The notes: generated from the letters alone by a model not told the origin. Shown: positions 9,387 through 18,567, numbered from the stretch's first letter. The stretch: DNA of 64,000 nucleotides from Hyunsoonleella jejuensis (GCF_900111025.1 NZ_FOFN01000001.1:248001-312000); one strand, 5' to 3'. Numbers and translations: made by a program.

Positions 9387-10466
9387 ATGCAACTGTACAA
9401 TACATTAAGTGCGAAAGAAAGAGCTGAATTAATCGAGAAAGCAGGCAAAGATCGATTAACGCTTTCTTTTTACCAATATGCCAAAATTAAAAACCCTCAA
9501 GATCTTAGGGACCAACTATTTATCGCGTGGAACAACCTAGATGTTCTGGGGCGGATTTATGTGGCGAACGAAGGCATAAATGCACAATTATCACTTCCTG
9601 CCGATAGATTTCAAGAATTTAAATCTCATTTAGACACCTTTGATTTTTTAAAAGATATCAGGTTGAATATTGCCATTGAGCAAGACAATATGTCGTTTTT
9701 AAAACTAAAAGTTAAGGTGCGGCACAAAATTGTCGCCGATGGTTTAAACGACGACACTTTTGATGTTACCAATAAAGGTGTGCATGTTGGGGCAGATAAA
9801 TTCAATGAACTTATTGATGACGAAAACACTGTTTTAGTGGATATGCGAAACCATTACGAGAGTGAAATTGGCCATTTTAAGAATGCCGTAACACCAGATG
9901 TTGATACGTTTAGGGAATCTTTGGATATCATTGAGGATGATTTAAAGGCACATAAAGAGGACAAGAATTTAGTAATGTACTGCACAGGCGGTATTAGATG
10001 CGAAAAGGCTAGTGCCTATTTTAAACACAAGGGTTTTAAAAATGTGTTTCAGTTAGAGGGAGGTATTATTGAGTACACTAGACAGGTGAAATCTCAAAAC
10101 CTTGAAAACAAGTTTATTGGTAAAAACTTTGTGTTTGATGAACGCAGAGCGGAAAAAATTAGTGATGATGTCATTGCGCAATGCCATCAATGTGGCGCTC
10201 CATTTGATGTGCACACTAATTGCGCCAACGATGCGTGCCATTTGTTATTCATTCAGTGTGATGCTTGTAAAGAAGAAATGGATAATTGTTGTTCTACCAC
10301 TTGCAAAGAGGTTAATGCACTACCCTACGAAAAACAAAAAGAATTACGAAAAGGCCAAGGCAATAGTAATGATATCTTTAAAAAAGGACGAGCAGACCAT
10401 TTGCCATATAAAAAGGATTTAAGGAATATTTTTGAGACTTTAAAAGCTGATAAACCAAAAATCTAA
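9387..10466 (+). CDS. trhO: Oxygen-dependent tRNA uridine(34) hydroxylase TrhO
   Basis: Rhodanese-like enzyme (YceA family) that makes 5-hydroxyuridine at tRNA wobble position 34 using O2. The N-terminal ferredoxin-like domain (1-120, with NEGINAQLSLP) is followed by a rhodanese domain with LVDMRNHYESEIGHF and the catalytic loop CTGGIRCEKA (Cys199, with Cys205). The C-terminal extension is rich in Cys (CHQCGAPFD, CANDACH, CDACKEEMDNCC, TTCKE), as in this family, and could bind metal. Length 359 is normal. It lies 3 bp before trhP, the O2-independent enzyme for the same modification. Confidence 0.92.
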   Translation: MQLYNTLSAKERAELIEKAGKDRLTLSFYQYAKIKNPQDLRDQLFIAWNNLDVLGRIYVANEGINAQLSLPADRFQEFKSHLDTFDFLKDIRLNIAIEQDNMSFLKLKVKVRHKIVADGLNDDTFDVTNKGVHVGADKFNELIDDENTVLVDMRNHYESEIGHFKNAVTPDVDTFRESLDIIEDDLKAHKEDKNLVMYCTGGIRCEKASAYFKHKGFKNVFQLEGGIIEYTRQVKSQNLENKFIGKNFVFDERRAEKISDDVIAQCHQCGAPFDVHTNCANDACHLLFIQCDACKEEMDNCCSTTCKEVNALPYEKQKELRKGQGNSNDIFKKGRADHLPYKKDLRNIFETLKADKPKI

Positions 10467-10469
10467 GTT

Positions 10470-11714
10470 ATGCAAAAGATAGAATTAATGGCACCCGCCG
10501 GAAATTTTGAGTCGTTACAGGCGGCATTAGATAATGGTGCAGACTCGGTGTATTTTGGTGTAGAACAATTGAATATGCGTGCTAGGGCATCCATAAACTT
10601 TACTTTAGATGACCTTGATGAAATTTCAAAACGATGTAAGGCAAATAACGTAAGGACATATTTAACCTTAAATACCATTATTTACGACCACGATTTATCT
10701 ATCGTAAAAACTTTGATAAACAAGGCTAAAGAAGCTGATATCACTGCCGTAATTGCCATGGATCAGGCTGTAATTGCCGCGGCAAGAGCTGTTGGCATGG
10801 AAGTGCATGTTTCTACGCAAATTAATATCACTAATATTGAAACGGTAAAATTCTACGCTATGTTTGCCGATACCATGGTATTAAGTCGTGAGTTGAGCTT
10901 ACGCCAAGTAAAAAAGATTACCGAGCAGATTGAAAAAGAGCAACTAAAAGGCCCTTCAGGAAGATTAATAGAGATAGAAATTTTTGGACATGGCGCACTT
11001 TGTATGGCTGTTTCAGGAAAGTGTTACATGAGTTTGCATTCTCAAAATTCATCGGCAAACCGGGGTGCTTGTAAACAAAATTGCAGAAAAAAATATACGG
11101 TTATTGATCAGGAAACTGGTTTTGAAATGGAGTTGGATAATGAATACATTATGTCTCCAAAAGATTTGTGTACTATTGATATTTTAGACCAAGTGGCCGA
11201 TGCTGGCATTAAAGTATTGAAAATTGAAGGCAGAGGGCGCGCACCGGAATATGTTGCAAAAGTTATTAAATGCTATCGAGAAGCTATTGATAGTATTGCA
11301 AATGGCACTTACAATAAGGAGGAAGTAGTTTCTTGGATGAAAACTCTTGAAACCGTTTATAATCGTGGTTTTTGGAATGGATATTATTTGGGGCAAAAAC
11401 TAGGCGAATGGAGTAATGGTTCAGGTTCTCATGCCACACAAAAGAAAGTATACATTGGTAAAGGCGTGCATTTTTATACTAAGGCGAGTATAGGGGAATT
11501 TCAAATTGAAGCCTATTCTGTAGCTATCGGCGACACTGTTTTGATTACTGGACCAACCACGGGGGCAAAGGAAATGAAAATCACAGAAATGCTTGTTAAT
11601 GATGCCAAATTACAAACGGCTAACAAGGGCGATTCAATTACTATACCGTTAGAATTTAGAATTCGCCCATCGGATAAAATTTATAAAATTGTTGAAAATA
11701 AAGTTGAGGTTTAA
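10470..11714 (+). CDS. trhP: U32 family protein, probable prephenate-dependent tRNA uridine(34) hydroxylase TrhP
   Basis: Peptidase-U32-type protein (414 residues) of the YegQ/TrhP branch, which forms 5-hydroxyuridine at tRNA position 34 without O2, with prephenate as oxygen source. The N-terminus (ELMAPAGNFESLQAALDNGADSVYFG) and the signature around residues 165-210 (EIFGHGALCMAVSGKCYMS, then SANRGACKQNCRKKY) match the family. The clustered Cys residues fit an Fe-S site. It is 3 bp after trhO and overlaps the ferredoxin start by one base. The TrhP reading rests on that context as well as the sequence; other U32 proteins are proteases or RlhA-type. Confidence 0.85.
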   Translation: MQKIELMAPAGNFESLQAALDNGADSVYFGVEQLNMRARASINFTLDDLDEISKRCKANNVRTYLTLNTIIYDHDLSIVKTLINKAKEADITAVIAMDQAVIAAARAVGMEVHVSTQINITNIETVKFYAMFADTMVLSRELSLRQVKKITEQIEKEQLKGPSGRLIEIEIFGHGALCMAVSGKCYMSLHSQNSSANRGACKQNCRKKYTVIDQETGFEMELDNEYIMSPKDLCTIDILDQVADAGIKVLKIEGRGRAPEYVAKVIKCYREAIDSIANGTYNKEEVVSWMKTLETVYNRGFWNGYYLGQKLGEWSNGSGSHATQKKVYIGKGVHFYTKASIGEFQIEAYSVAIGDTVLITGPTTGAKEMKITEMLVNDAKLQTANKGDSITIPLEFRIRPSDKIYKIVENKVEV

Positions 11715-11944
11715 TGGTGGTAGTTACGTTACAACGCAATAAGTGTATTGGCTGCAATTATTGTGTGGAATTGGCACCACAACAGTTTCAAATGTCTAAA
11801 AAGGATGGAAAAAGTGTGTTGTTAAAATCTACTGATAAAAAAGGGTTTTTCACTTTAAAATCTAACGACGATTTAATTTATAACGATTGTGATAATGCGG
11901 CTAAAGCATGTCCTGTTAAAATTATTTCGGTAAAACAACGATAG
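11714..11944 (+). CDS. Small 4Fe-4S ferredoxin
   Basis: A 76-residue protein with one cluster motif: CIGCNYC near the N-terminus and a remote Cys in CDNAAKACPVKII. The pattern fits a single-cluster bacterial ferredoxin. Its ATG uses the last base of the trhP stop (TAATG), so translation is probably coupled. This suggests it supplies electrons to, or helps keep, the Fe-S cluster of TrhP or another tRNA-modifying step. The family is clear from the sequence; the partner is inferred from position. Confidence 0.8.
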   Translation: MVVVTLQRNKCIGCNYCVELAPQQFQMSKKDGKSVLLKSTDKKGFFTLKSNDDLIYNDCDNAAKACPVKIISVKQR

Positions 11945-12019
11945 AGATATTGTTAATACCCTTTTTTTAGTACTGAGATAATCATATATTTACATTTCAG
12001 AAATCAGGTATGAATCTTC

Positions 12020-12047
12020 ATTCGTAATAATCTAATTATTAACGAAT
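12020..12047 (+). repeat. Imperfect inverted repeat in the ricT leader
   Basis: ATTCGTAATAAT (12020-12031) pairs with ATTATTAACGAAT (12035-12047) apart from one bulged base. It ends 14 bp before the ricT start. It could be an operator or an AT-rich leader hairpin; nothing in the sequence decides between them. Confidence 0.35.
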
Positions 12048-12061
12048 TCAATATATAACAT

Positions 12062-13312
12062 ATGGCTTGTGCAAGTTGCTCAACAAAAGACGGCTCTCCT
12101 AAGGGCTGCAAAAATAATGGTACTTGTGGAACGGACAGTTGTAATAAACTAACCGTTTTTGACTGGTTAGCCAACATGTCGCTTCCAAATGGCGAAACAC
12201 CTTTTGATTGGGTGGAAGTGCGTTATAAAAACGGTAGAAAAGATTACTATAAAAACACCGAAAATTTAACATTGAGCATTGGCGATATTGTAGCCACACA
12301 AGCGCAAGCAGGTCATGATATTGGCATGGTTACGCTTACGGGTGAATTGGTACGTGTGCAAATGAAACGTAAAAACGTTTCACCTGAAGGCGATGATGTT
12401 TTAAAGATATATAGAAAAGCTACTCAGAAGGATATTGATATTTGGCAAAAATCCAGAGATAAAGAGGAGCCCATGAAAGTCAAAGCACGTCAGTTTGCGA
12501 TTGACTTAAAGTTACAAATGAAAATCTCGGATATTGAATTTCAAGGCGATGGTAGTAAAGCCACATTTTACTACACTGCCGAAGAACGTGTAGATTTTAG
12601 GGAACTTATAAAAGTATTTGCTCGCGAATTTAGAACGCGTATTGAAATGCGTCAAGTAGGCTTTCGTCAAGAAGCGTCACGCTTAGGAGGTATCGGCTCC
12701 TGTGGGCGCGAGTTATGCTGTTCTACTTGGCTGACTGATTTTCGTTCGGTAAGTACCTCGGCCGCACGTTATCAGCAATTATCTTTAAATCCTCAAAAAT
12801 TAGCAGGCCAATGCGGAAAGCTGAAATGTTGTTTAAATTATGAGCTGGATGCTTATTTGGATGCATTAAAAGAATTTCCTAAAACCGATATAAAACTTAA
12901 AACGGAAAAAGGTATTGCAGTATGCCAAAAAACCGACATTTTTAAAGGTCATATGTGGTATGCCTATGAAGGCGAATGGATGAATTGGCATAAAATAACC
13001 GTGCAACAAGCTAATGAAATTATAGAACTAAACACTCAAAATAAACCCGTAACCAGCCTTGAAGAATATGCCTTAGATTTAGCCGAAGATACTAAAGTTG
13101 AGTTTGAAAACGTTGTTGGACAAGACAGTTTAACCCGTTTTGATAGTCCAAAACGCCATAAAAAACGTAGAAATAATAGGCGCAAGGGGAATCAAGCAAA
13201 TAAAAATAACCAAGGCAATAGAAAGCAAACGTCTAATAACAATACCAATCAAAATAAAAAAAGACGAAACAATAAAAAGAAACCGCAGAATGCTAAAAAC
13301 AATCAAAAATAG
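12062..13312 (+). CDS. ricT: PSP1/RicT family iron-sulfur regulatory protein
   Basis: Homologue of RicT/YaaT (416 residues). In Bacillus this belongs to a Fe-S-containing complex that affects RNA processing and phosphorelay. The N-terminus is Cys-rich (MACASCSTKDG, CKNNGTCGTDSC). The PSP1 core holds RLGGIGSCGRELCCSTWL and KLAGQCGKLKCCLNYELDAY, the Cys pairs typical of the family. The last 60 residues are a basic, Asn/Lys-rich low-complexity tail (KKRRNNRRKGNQ), plausibly RNA-binding and lineage-specific. Its end overlaps gldH by 23 bp. A weak TATATTTA -7-like box lies near 11985. Confidence 0.88.
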   Translation: MACASCSTKDGSPKGCKNNGTCGTDSCNKLTVFDWLANMSLPNGETPFDWVEVRYKNGRKDYYKNTENLTLSIGDIVATQAQAGHDIGMVTLTGELVRVQMKRKNVSPEGDDVLKIYRKATQKDIDIWQKSRDKEEPMKVKARQFAIDLKLQMKISDIEFQGDGSKATFYYTAEERVDFRELIKVFAREFRTRIEMRQVGFRQEASRLGGIGSCGRELCCSTWLTDFRSVSTSAARYQQLSLNPQKLAGQCGKLKCCLNYELDAYLDALKEFPKTDIKLKTEKGIAVCQKTDIFKGHMWYAYEGEWMNWHKITVQQANEIIELNTQNKPVTSLEEYALDLAEDTKVEFENVVGQDSLTRFDSPKRHKKRRNNRRKGNQANKNNQGNRKQTSNNNTNQNKKRRNNKKKPQNAKNNQK

Positions 13313-13784
13313 CGCTCTAGTATTGGCATTGGTTTTTTGTTTCACATCTTGCGATAAACATCGTGTTTTTGGTGCGTATAAAGCAGTACCAAATGCATGG
13401 CATAAAGACTCTATCGTAAGTTTTAAAATTAACCCACCAGATACTATTAACCCATATAATTTATTTGTTAACCTTAGAAACACCAATGCTTATAAATACA
13501 ACAACTTATTTTTAATTGTGGAAATGAATTTCCCTCATGGTAAAACCATTAAAGACACCTTAGAGTATCGTATGGCAGACCCTTCGGGTAAACTTTTGGG
13601 AACAGGCATTACTGACACAAAAGAAAATAAATTGTGGTATAAAGAAAATGTTATTTTTAACGAATCTGGCGAATATGTTGTAAATATTCAGCATGCTATG
13701 CGAGAAAGCGGTAAAGTGCATGGTGTTACTAATTTAGAAGGTATTACAGATGTTGGTTTTAGGATTGAAAAACCACAACAATAA
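13290..13784 (+). CDS. gldH: Gliding motility lipoprotein GldH
   Basis: Outer-membrane/periplasmic lipoprotein required for gliding in Flavobacterium. The start at 13290 (MLKTIKNSALVLALVFCFTSC) gives a lipoprotein signal peptide with the lipobox Cys at FTSC. An upstream in-frame extension lies inside ricT and is not used. The mature part (DKHRVFGAYKAVPNAWHKDSI to LEYRMADPSGKLLGTGITDTKENKLWYK and YVVNIQHAMRE) matches GldH; total length is 164. It is translationally overlapped with ricT and followed by PBP1A, an arrangement I recall from other flavobacteria. It implies the strain glides or descends from gliders. Confidence 0.92.
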   Translation: MLKTIKNSALVLALVFCFTSCDKHRVFGAYKAVPNAWHKDSIVSFKINPPDTINPYNLFVNLRNTNAYKYNNLFLIVEMNFPHGKTIKDTLEYRMADPSGKLLGTGITDTKENKLWYKENVIFNESGEYVVNIQHAMRESGKVHGVTNLEGITDVGFRIEKPQQ

Positions 13785-13794
13785 TATAAATGTC

Positions 13795-13835
13795 ACATCG
13801 AGTGATTTCGCCCAAGCGAAATAGTATCGAGATGT
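13795..13835. repeat. Dispersed imperfect palindrome between gldH and PBP1A
   Basis: ACATCGAGTGATTTCG and CGAAATAGTATCGAGATGT face each other across a short CCCAAG spacer, with two small mismatched steps. It resembles the short non-coding palindromes scattered in Bacteroidota genomes and is not needed for either gene. It lies 10 bp after the gldH stop. Confidence 0.5.
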
Positions 13836-13851
13836 ATTAAAATTGCATTAC

Positions 13852-16200
13852 ATGGCAAAAACAAAAAAACAAACTGGGGAAGTTCAATCGTTTTCAAAAT
13901 ACGTTAGATGGTTTTGGATGGTTTTTTTAGGTGGAACTCTTGCAGTGATACTCATATTTTTATTGGCCTCTTGGGGCGTTTTTGGTGAAATGCCAGACCA
14001 TACTGTTCTTGAAAATCCGAAAACAAATCTAGCAACTGAAATAATTTCTTCCGATGGAAAAACTTTAGGGAAATTCTATTTTAATGATAATAGGACACCT
14101 GTTGGATATGAAGAATTACCGGGAAATTTAGTTGATGCATTAATTGCTACCGAAGATGCTCGATTCCACGATCATGCTGGTATTGATGCTAGAGGCACTT
14201 TGAGAGCAGCTATTTTTCTTGGCAGAAACGGTGGGGCGAGCACCATATCTCAACAACTTGCTAAGCAACTTTTTCATAGAAGAGAAAAGGCGAATTTAGT
14301 CGAAAAATTATCTCAAAAAGTACGGGAATGGATTATTGCTACACGTTTAGAGCGACAATACACCAAAGAAGAAATAATTGCACAATACTTCAATATTTAT
14401 GATTTCGGTAATAACGCCGATGGTATAAGAAGTGCTGCTAGTATATATTTTGACAAGGAACCTAACGAATTGGCATTAAAAGAATCTGCAATGTTGGTTG
14501 GTATGTTTAAAAATTCATCCTTGTACAATCCTAGAAGAAATCCTGTTGGTGTTAAAAATAGACGCAATGTAGTTTTAGCTCAAATGGAGAAGTATGGATA
14601 TATTGACGAGAAATTAAGAGATTCATTACAACAAACGGAGCTTGATTTAAAATACACTCCGCAATCGCATCGTGATGGTATGGCTACCTACTTTAGAGGG
14701 TATTTAGCTGGTTTTATGAAAGATTGGATAATGAAAAACCCAAAACCAGACGGTACAAAGTGGAGTTTATACAATGATGGATTAACGATTTACACTACTA
14801 TCGATTCACGGATGCAAAAATATGCAGAGGATGCAGTACAACAACATATGCCAAGGTTACAAGCTGAGTTTTTTGTACAGAATACACCAAAACGAAATCC
14901 TACTGCACCGTTTTTAGAATTGGAAAAAGAAGAAATCAAGGACTTAATGAATCGCTCTATGAAGCAATCTGAACGTTGGCGACATATGAAGTACGATTTA
15001 AAGAAATCCGATAAAGAAATTGTAGAGTCGTTCCAAAAACCTGTACCAATGTCAGTTTTTGCATGGATAGATGGTGAACCAAGTGAGATAGATACCATAA
15101 TGAAGCCAATGGATTCTATGCGGTACTATAAGTCGTTTTTGAGAACAGGAATGATGTCTATGGATCCACGAACAGGACACGTAAAAGCTTGGGTTGGCGG
15201 AATGGACTATAAGCATTTTCAATATGATATGGTAAAGCAAGGGAAGCGACAAATAGGTTCTACCTTTAAACCATTGGTGTATACCGCAGCTATTGATCAA
15301 TTACATTTTTCGCCCTGTGATGAATTTCCTGACACACCCTTTTGTATTGAGGCCAACAAATATGGCAACCCTGAGGAATGGTGCCCAAAGAATTCTAATA
15401 ATGATTATGGGGGCAATCGTACCCTAAAAAATGCCTTGGCGAATTCGGTAAATACGGTTACTGCGCGTTTAATTGATAAAGTTGGACCACAAACAGTAGC
15501 AGATTTAGCTGCTAAATTAGGTATAGAGTCTGAAGTTCCTCCAGTACCTTCTATTGCCTTAGGAACACCAGATATTAGCGTTTATGAAATGGTAGGAGCA
15601 TATGCCACATTTGCTAACAAGGGTGTTTACACAAAACCTGTGATGGTTACTAGTATTGAGGATAAGAACGGTACTATTTTATATCAATTTAAGCCTGAAA
15701 CTAGAGATGTATTAAGCGAAGAAACAGCTTATGTGGCTACAAAATTGATGGAAGGTGTAACACAATCTGGTTCTGGTGCCAGGTTAAGAACTCGCGGTGC
15801 AGATTCATACAGAGCAGATTATAAAGAGATTGTTACTGGATACCCGTATGAGTTTACCAATCCTATTGCCGGTAAAACAGGAACAACCCAAAACCAAAGT
15901 GATGGCTGGTTTATGGGCATGGTACCAAATTTAGTTACTGGTGTTTGGGTAGGTGGTGAAGACAGAGCTGTACATTTTAGAACGATTACTTATGGCCAAG
16001 GAGCTGCAATGGCCTTGCCTATCTGGGGTATTTACATGAAAAGTTGTTATGCAGATGAATCTTTAGATATTTCAAAAGAAGATTTTGAGGAACCTGAGAA
16101 CCTCTCTATCATAGTAGATTGCTCTAAAACTACCGGTAAAACAGTAATTAATTCTGACGATCAGTTGGAAGATGACGTACCAGAAGATTTAGAGTTTTAA
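13852..16200 (+). CDS. Class A penicillin-binding protein 1A (transglycosylase/transpeptidase)
   Basis: Bifunctional peptidoglycan synthase, 782 residues from ATG 13852 (MAKTKKQ); the apparent start three codons earlier is TTG. One membrane anchor lies at about 25-48. The GT51 domain carries ATEDARFHDHAGIDARGTLRA, GGASTISQQLAKQLFHRRE and RQYTKEEIIAQYFN. The transpeptidase domain carries the active serine motif GSTFKPLVYTAA, the SVN motif in LANSVNTVTARL, and KTGTTQNQSDGWFMG. The acidic C-terminus (DDQLEDDVPEDLEF) is unremarkable. Its stop codon abuts the stop of the convergent aacS with no base between. Confidence 0.95.
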   Translation: MAKTKKQTGEVQSFSKYVRWFWMVFLGGTLAVILIFLLASWGVFGEMPDHTVLENPKTNLATEIISSDGKTLGKFYFNDNRTPVGYEELPGNLVDALIATEDARFHDHAGIDARGTLRAAIFLGRNGGASTISQQLAKQLFHRREKANLVEKLSQKVREWIIATRLERQYTKEEIIAQYFNIYDFGNNADGIRSAASIYFDKEPNELALKESAMLVGMFKNSSLYNPRRNPVGVKNRRNVVLAQMEKYGYIDEKLRDSLQQTELDLKYTPQSHRDGMATYFRGYLAGFMKDWIMKNPKPDGTKWSLYNDGLTIYTTIDSRMQKYAEDAVQQHMPRLQAEFFVQNTPKRNPTAPFLELEKEEIKDLMNRSMKQSERWRHMKYDLKKSDKEIVESFQKPVPMSVFAWIDGEPSEIDTIMKPMDSMRYYKSFLRTGMMSMDPRTGHVKAWVGGMDYKHFQYDMVKQGKRQIGSTFKPLVYTAAIDQLHFSPCDEFPDTPFCIEANKYGNPEEWCPKNSNNDYGGNRTLKNALANSVNTVTARLIDKVGPQTVADLAAKLGIESEVPPVPSIALGTPDISVYEMVGAYATFANKGVYTKPVMVTSIEDKNGTILYQFKPETRDVLSEETAYVATKLMEGVTQSGSGARLRTRGADSYRADYKEIVTGYPYEFTNPIAGKTGTTQNQSDGWFMGMVPNLVTGVWVGGEDRAVHFRTITYGQGAAMALPIWGIYMKSCYADESLDISKEDFEEPENLSIIVDCSKTTGKTVINSDDQLEDDVPEDLEF

Positions 16201-18159
16201 TTACATCTGTTTTGCGAATTCGATAAAAAAGTCAACCGACTCAGGATTACGCATTGCATCTAAATTGATTGAGGTTTCAAGAGGCATCTTCATTAAAATC
16301 TTTTTCACAGGAGCTTCCATTTTTTTGCCACTTATGGTATATGGAATATCGTTTACCTCAATAATGTCGTCAGGAATATGGCGAGGAGAATAATCAGTTT
16401 TTAGCTGTTGGTTTATTTCCGACTTTAATGTTTCAGTAAGCTCAAAATTAGGTTTAAGCTTTACAAACAATGGCATATAATGCTTACCCTTGTCTAACTC
16501 AATATTCACTATTAAGGCATCTTCCACAGCACTAATCTTATTTACACCACTATAAATTTCACTGGTACCAATTCTAATACCGTGACGGTTTAATGTAGCA
16601 TCCGAACGTCCGTAAATCACTAGTCCGTTTGTTTTTGAATTTACTTTGATGAAGTCGCCATGACGCCATTTCCCCGGATAATCTTCAAAATAGCTTGATA
16701 TATAGCGCGCATTGTTTTCATCATTCCAAAAATAAATAGGCATTGAGGGCATAGGTTTATCGATAACCATTTCACCTAATTCATCGGTAACAGCCTCTCC
16801 TTTATGATTTAAAGCATGTAACGAAACGCCCAAAGCCCTACATTGTATTTCCCCAGAATATACAGCATACGTTGGAGTACCTCCTACAAAGGCAGTACAA
16901 ACATCGGTACCACCAGCCATGGAGCATAACCAAACATCGGTTTTTATGGCATTGTAAACATAATCAAATGCTTCTGAAGGTAAAGGCGCTCCTGTAGAAC
17001 TTATGGATCGCACAGAGGACAAATCATGATTAGCGTTTGGTTGTATATTCTTTTTCATATTGGCAACTAAGTACGGTGCACTTGTTCCAAAATGATTGAT
17101 GTTAAGCGTATCTGAAAACGCCCAAAGCGCATCAAATTTTGGATAGGTTGGAGAACCATCATACAATACAATAGAAGCACCCATTAATAACGCAGACTGT
17201 AAAAAGTTCCACATCATCCAACCCGTTGTTGTAAACCAAAAATATCGTTCGCCTTCATGAACATCATTATGAAATGCCATGTACTTGTAATGTTCTAACA
17301 AAATACCGCCGTGTGAATGCACAATAGCCTTAGGTAATCCTGTTGTACCAGAAGAATAGAGTACCCAGATAGGATCGTTAAAATCTACTGGTTGAAATTG
17401 TAACGGTTCCCCTCCCTTTTCAAAAACAGAATTAATATCAACAAAATCACTAGAAAATTTATCTAAAGCAGCTTTATTCAAATAAGGTAAAACAATAACT
17501 TTTTTTAAAGTTGGTAGTTCTGAAACAATGGCTTGTACAATATCAGTTTTATCGTAAGATTTACCATTGTAACAATAACCATCAACTGCAATAAGTACTT
17601 TAGGCTTTATTTGCGCAAACCGATTTACCACACTTTCAGTACCAAAATCTGGTGACGTACTGGACCAAATAGCACCTAATGCATTGGCGGCCAAAAAGCA
17701 TATGGTAGCTTCAGGTACATTTGGTAAAAAAGCAACCACTCTATCTCCTTTTGAAACGCCTAAAGACCTTAAGTAAGTGGCCATAGCCGCAACTTTTTGT
17801 TCCAATTCATGCCACGAAATTTCTTGGTAAACACCACTTTCGCTACTAAAAAAAATGGCAGTTTCCTTTGGTTTTGAGGCTCTAAAAATATGTTCAGCAT
17901 AATTTAAAGTAGCTCCTTCAAACCACTTACAGTTTGGCATGTTGTAAGTTGACAATACTTTAGAATACGGCGTATGTGATTTTATTTTGAAATAATACCA
18001 AACACTCTCCCAAAAATCTTCAACATTATCTGTAGACCATTGCCATAATTCATGATAATTCGCAAATTTTAAATCACGCTTATCTTCTAGCCATTTAATG
18101 TAAGCGTATAAATTACTTTTTGATTTGAATGTATGTGACCCTTCCCAAAGTTTCTTCAT
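16201..18159 (-). CDS. Acetoacetate-CoA ligase (acetoacetyl-CoA synthetase)
   Basis: Cytoplasmic ANL-superfamily enzyme (652 residues) that activates acetoacetate with ATP and CoA. The N-terminal family segment (MKKLWEGS, then NYHELWQWSTDNVEDFWESVW) distinguishes it from acetyl-CoA synthetase. The P-loop-like motif is YSSGTTGLPKAIVHSHGG near residue 275, followed by TTTGWMMWNF and CSMAGGTDVCTAFVGG. The YGRSDATLNRHGIRIGTSEIY hinge and the C-terminal ISGKKMEAPVKK lysine complete the catalytic set. It is a single gene, convergent with PBP1A. It probably feeds ketone bodies or leucine-derived acetoacetate into acetyl-CoA. Confidence 0.93.
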   Translation of the reverse strand: MKKLWEGSHTFKSKSNLYAYIKWLEDKRDLKFANYHELWQWSTDNVEDFWESVWYYFKIKSHTPYSKVLSTYNMPNCKWFEGATLNYAEHIFRASKPKETAIFFSSESGVYQEISWHELEQKVAAMATYLRSLGVSKGDRVVAFLPNVPEATICFLAANALGAIWSSTSPDFGTESVVNRFAQIKPKVLIAVDGYCYNGKSYDKTDIVQAIVSELPTLKKVIVLPYLNKAALDKFSSDFVDINSVFEKGGEPLQFQPVDFNDPIWVLYSSGTTGLPKAIVHSHGGILLEHYKYMAFHNDVHEGERYFWFTTTGWMMWNFLQSALLMGASIVLYDGSPTYPKFDALWAFSDTLNINHFGTSAPYLVANMKKNIQPNANHDLSSVRSISSTGAPLPSEAFDYVYNAIKTDVWLCSMAGGTDVCTAFVGGTPTYAVYSGEIQCRALGVSLHALNHKGEAVTDELGEMVIDKPMPSMPIYFWNDENNARYISSYFEDYPGKWRHGDFIKVNSKTNGLVIYGRSDATLNRHGIRIGTSEIYSGVNKISAVEDALIVNIELDKGKHYMPLFVKLKPNFELTETLKSEINQQLKTDYSPRHIPDDIIEVNDIPYTISGKKMEAPVKKILMKMPLETSINLDAMRNPESVDFFIEFAKQM

Positions 18160-18364
18160 AACATAAGTGTTTATTTCGTGTTATCAAAGATAAAGATTTA
18201 TGTGTGCTATACATAGCTAAATACTAGCGTGGATTTTGAATTTAACTATGCCTCATTCAGACAAATTTGTTAAAATAAAATGTATTTCATCGATTTTATA
18301 TGTTTTTTGTCGTATATTTTGAAAATAAAGTAGATATTAGCAGTCCCTAAATCAACCTATAAAA

Positions 18365-18385
18365 ATAGATTTTCCCCAAATCTAT
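18365..18385 (+). promoter_or_regulatory. Leader stem-loop before a possible small gene
   Basis: ATAGATTT (18365-18372) and AAATCTAT (18378-18385) form a perfect 8-bp stem around a TCCCC loop, 24 bp before the ATG at 18410. It lies in the 450-bp gap between the divergent aacS start and the ABC gene's 3' end, which otherwise holds the small ORF and terminators described separately. Confidence 0.4.
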
Positions 18386-18409
18386 CATAAACTTAAAAAA
18401 CTTATAGAT

Positions 18410-18532
18410 ATGGCACCAAATCTACCTGAACAACCTACAAGAAAGGAGAGTAAAATTAAGGAAACTTTAAACGAGCAAATACGATTTGTAAAAGGGTTTC
18501 TTTACCTTACAAAAAAAATATTTATGCTTTAG
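18410..18532 (+). CDS. Possible 40-residue basic protein, function unknown
   Basis: ATG to TAG reading MAPNLPEQPTRKESKIKETL and a further 20 residues ending LYLTKKIFML. It is Lys-rich and not recognised. The case for a gene is its placement in an otherwise empty 450-bp gap, between a leader hairpin (18365-18385) and two hairpins, the second a good terminator (18568-18606). This layout looks like a small transcription unit. Its 3' end overlaps the first hairpin. An alternative is a non-coding RNA with a chance ORF. No clear promoter match; GTATATTTTG near 18313-18322 is one base off the consensus spacing. Confidence 0.4.
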   Translation: MAPNLPEQPTRKESKIKETLNEQIRFVKGFLYLTKKIFML

Positions 18533-18557
18533 TCATTAACTGTAAAGCATAAATATT
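18517..18557. repeat. 15-bp perfect inverted repeat overlapping the small ORF stop
   Basis: AATATTTATGCTTTA (18517-18531) and TAAAGCATAAATATT (18543-18557) with an 11-nt loop. It is AT-rich and lacks a T tract on the plus strand, so on its own it is a weak terminator. It may stabilise a 3' end together with the next hairpin. Confidence 0.5.
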
Positions 18558-18567
18558 CTATAAAAAT

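Noticed and set aside
10102-10422. A 106-codon ORF overlapping trhO in another frame
   Set aside because: Lies wholly inside trhO and merely reflects its Cys-rich coding sequence in a shifted frame.
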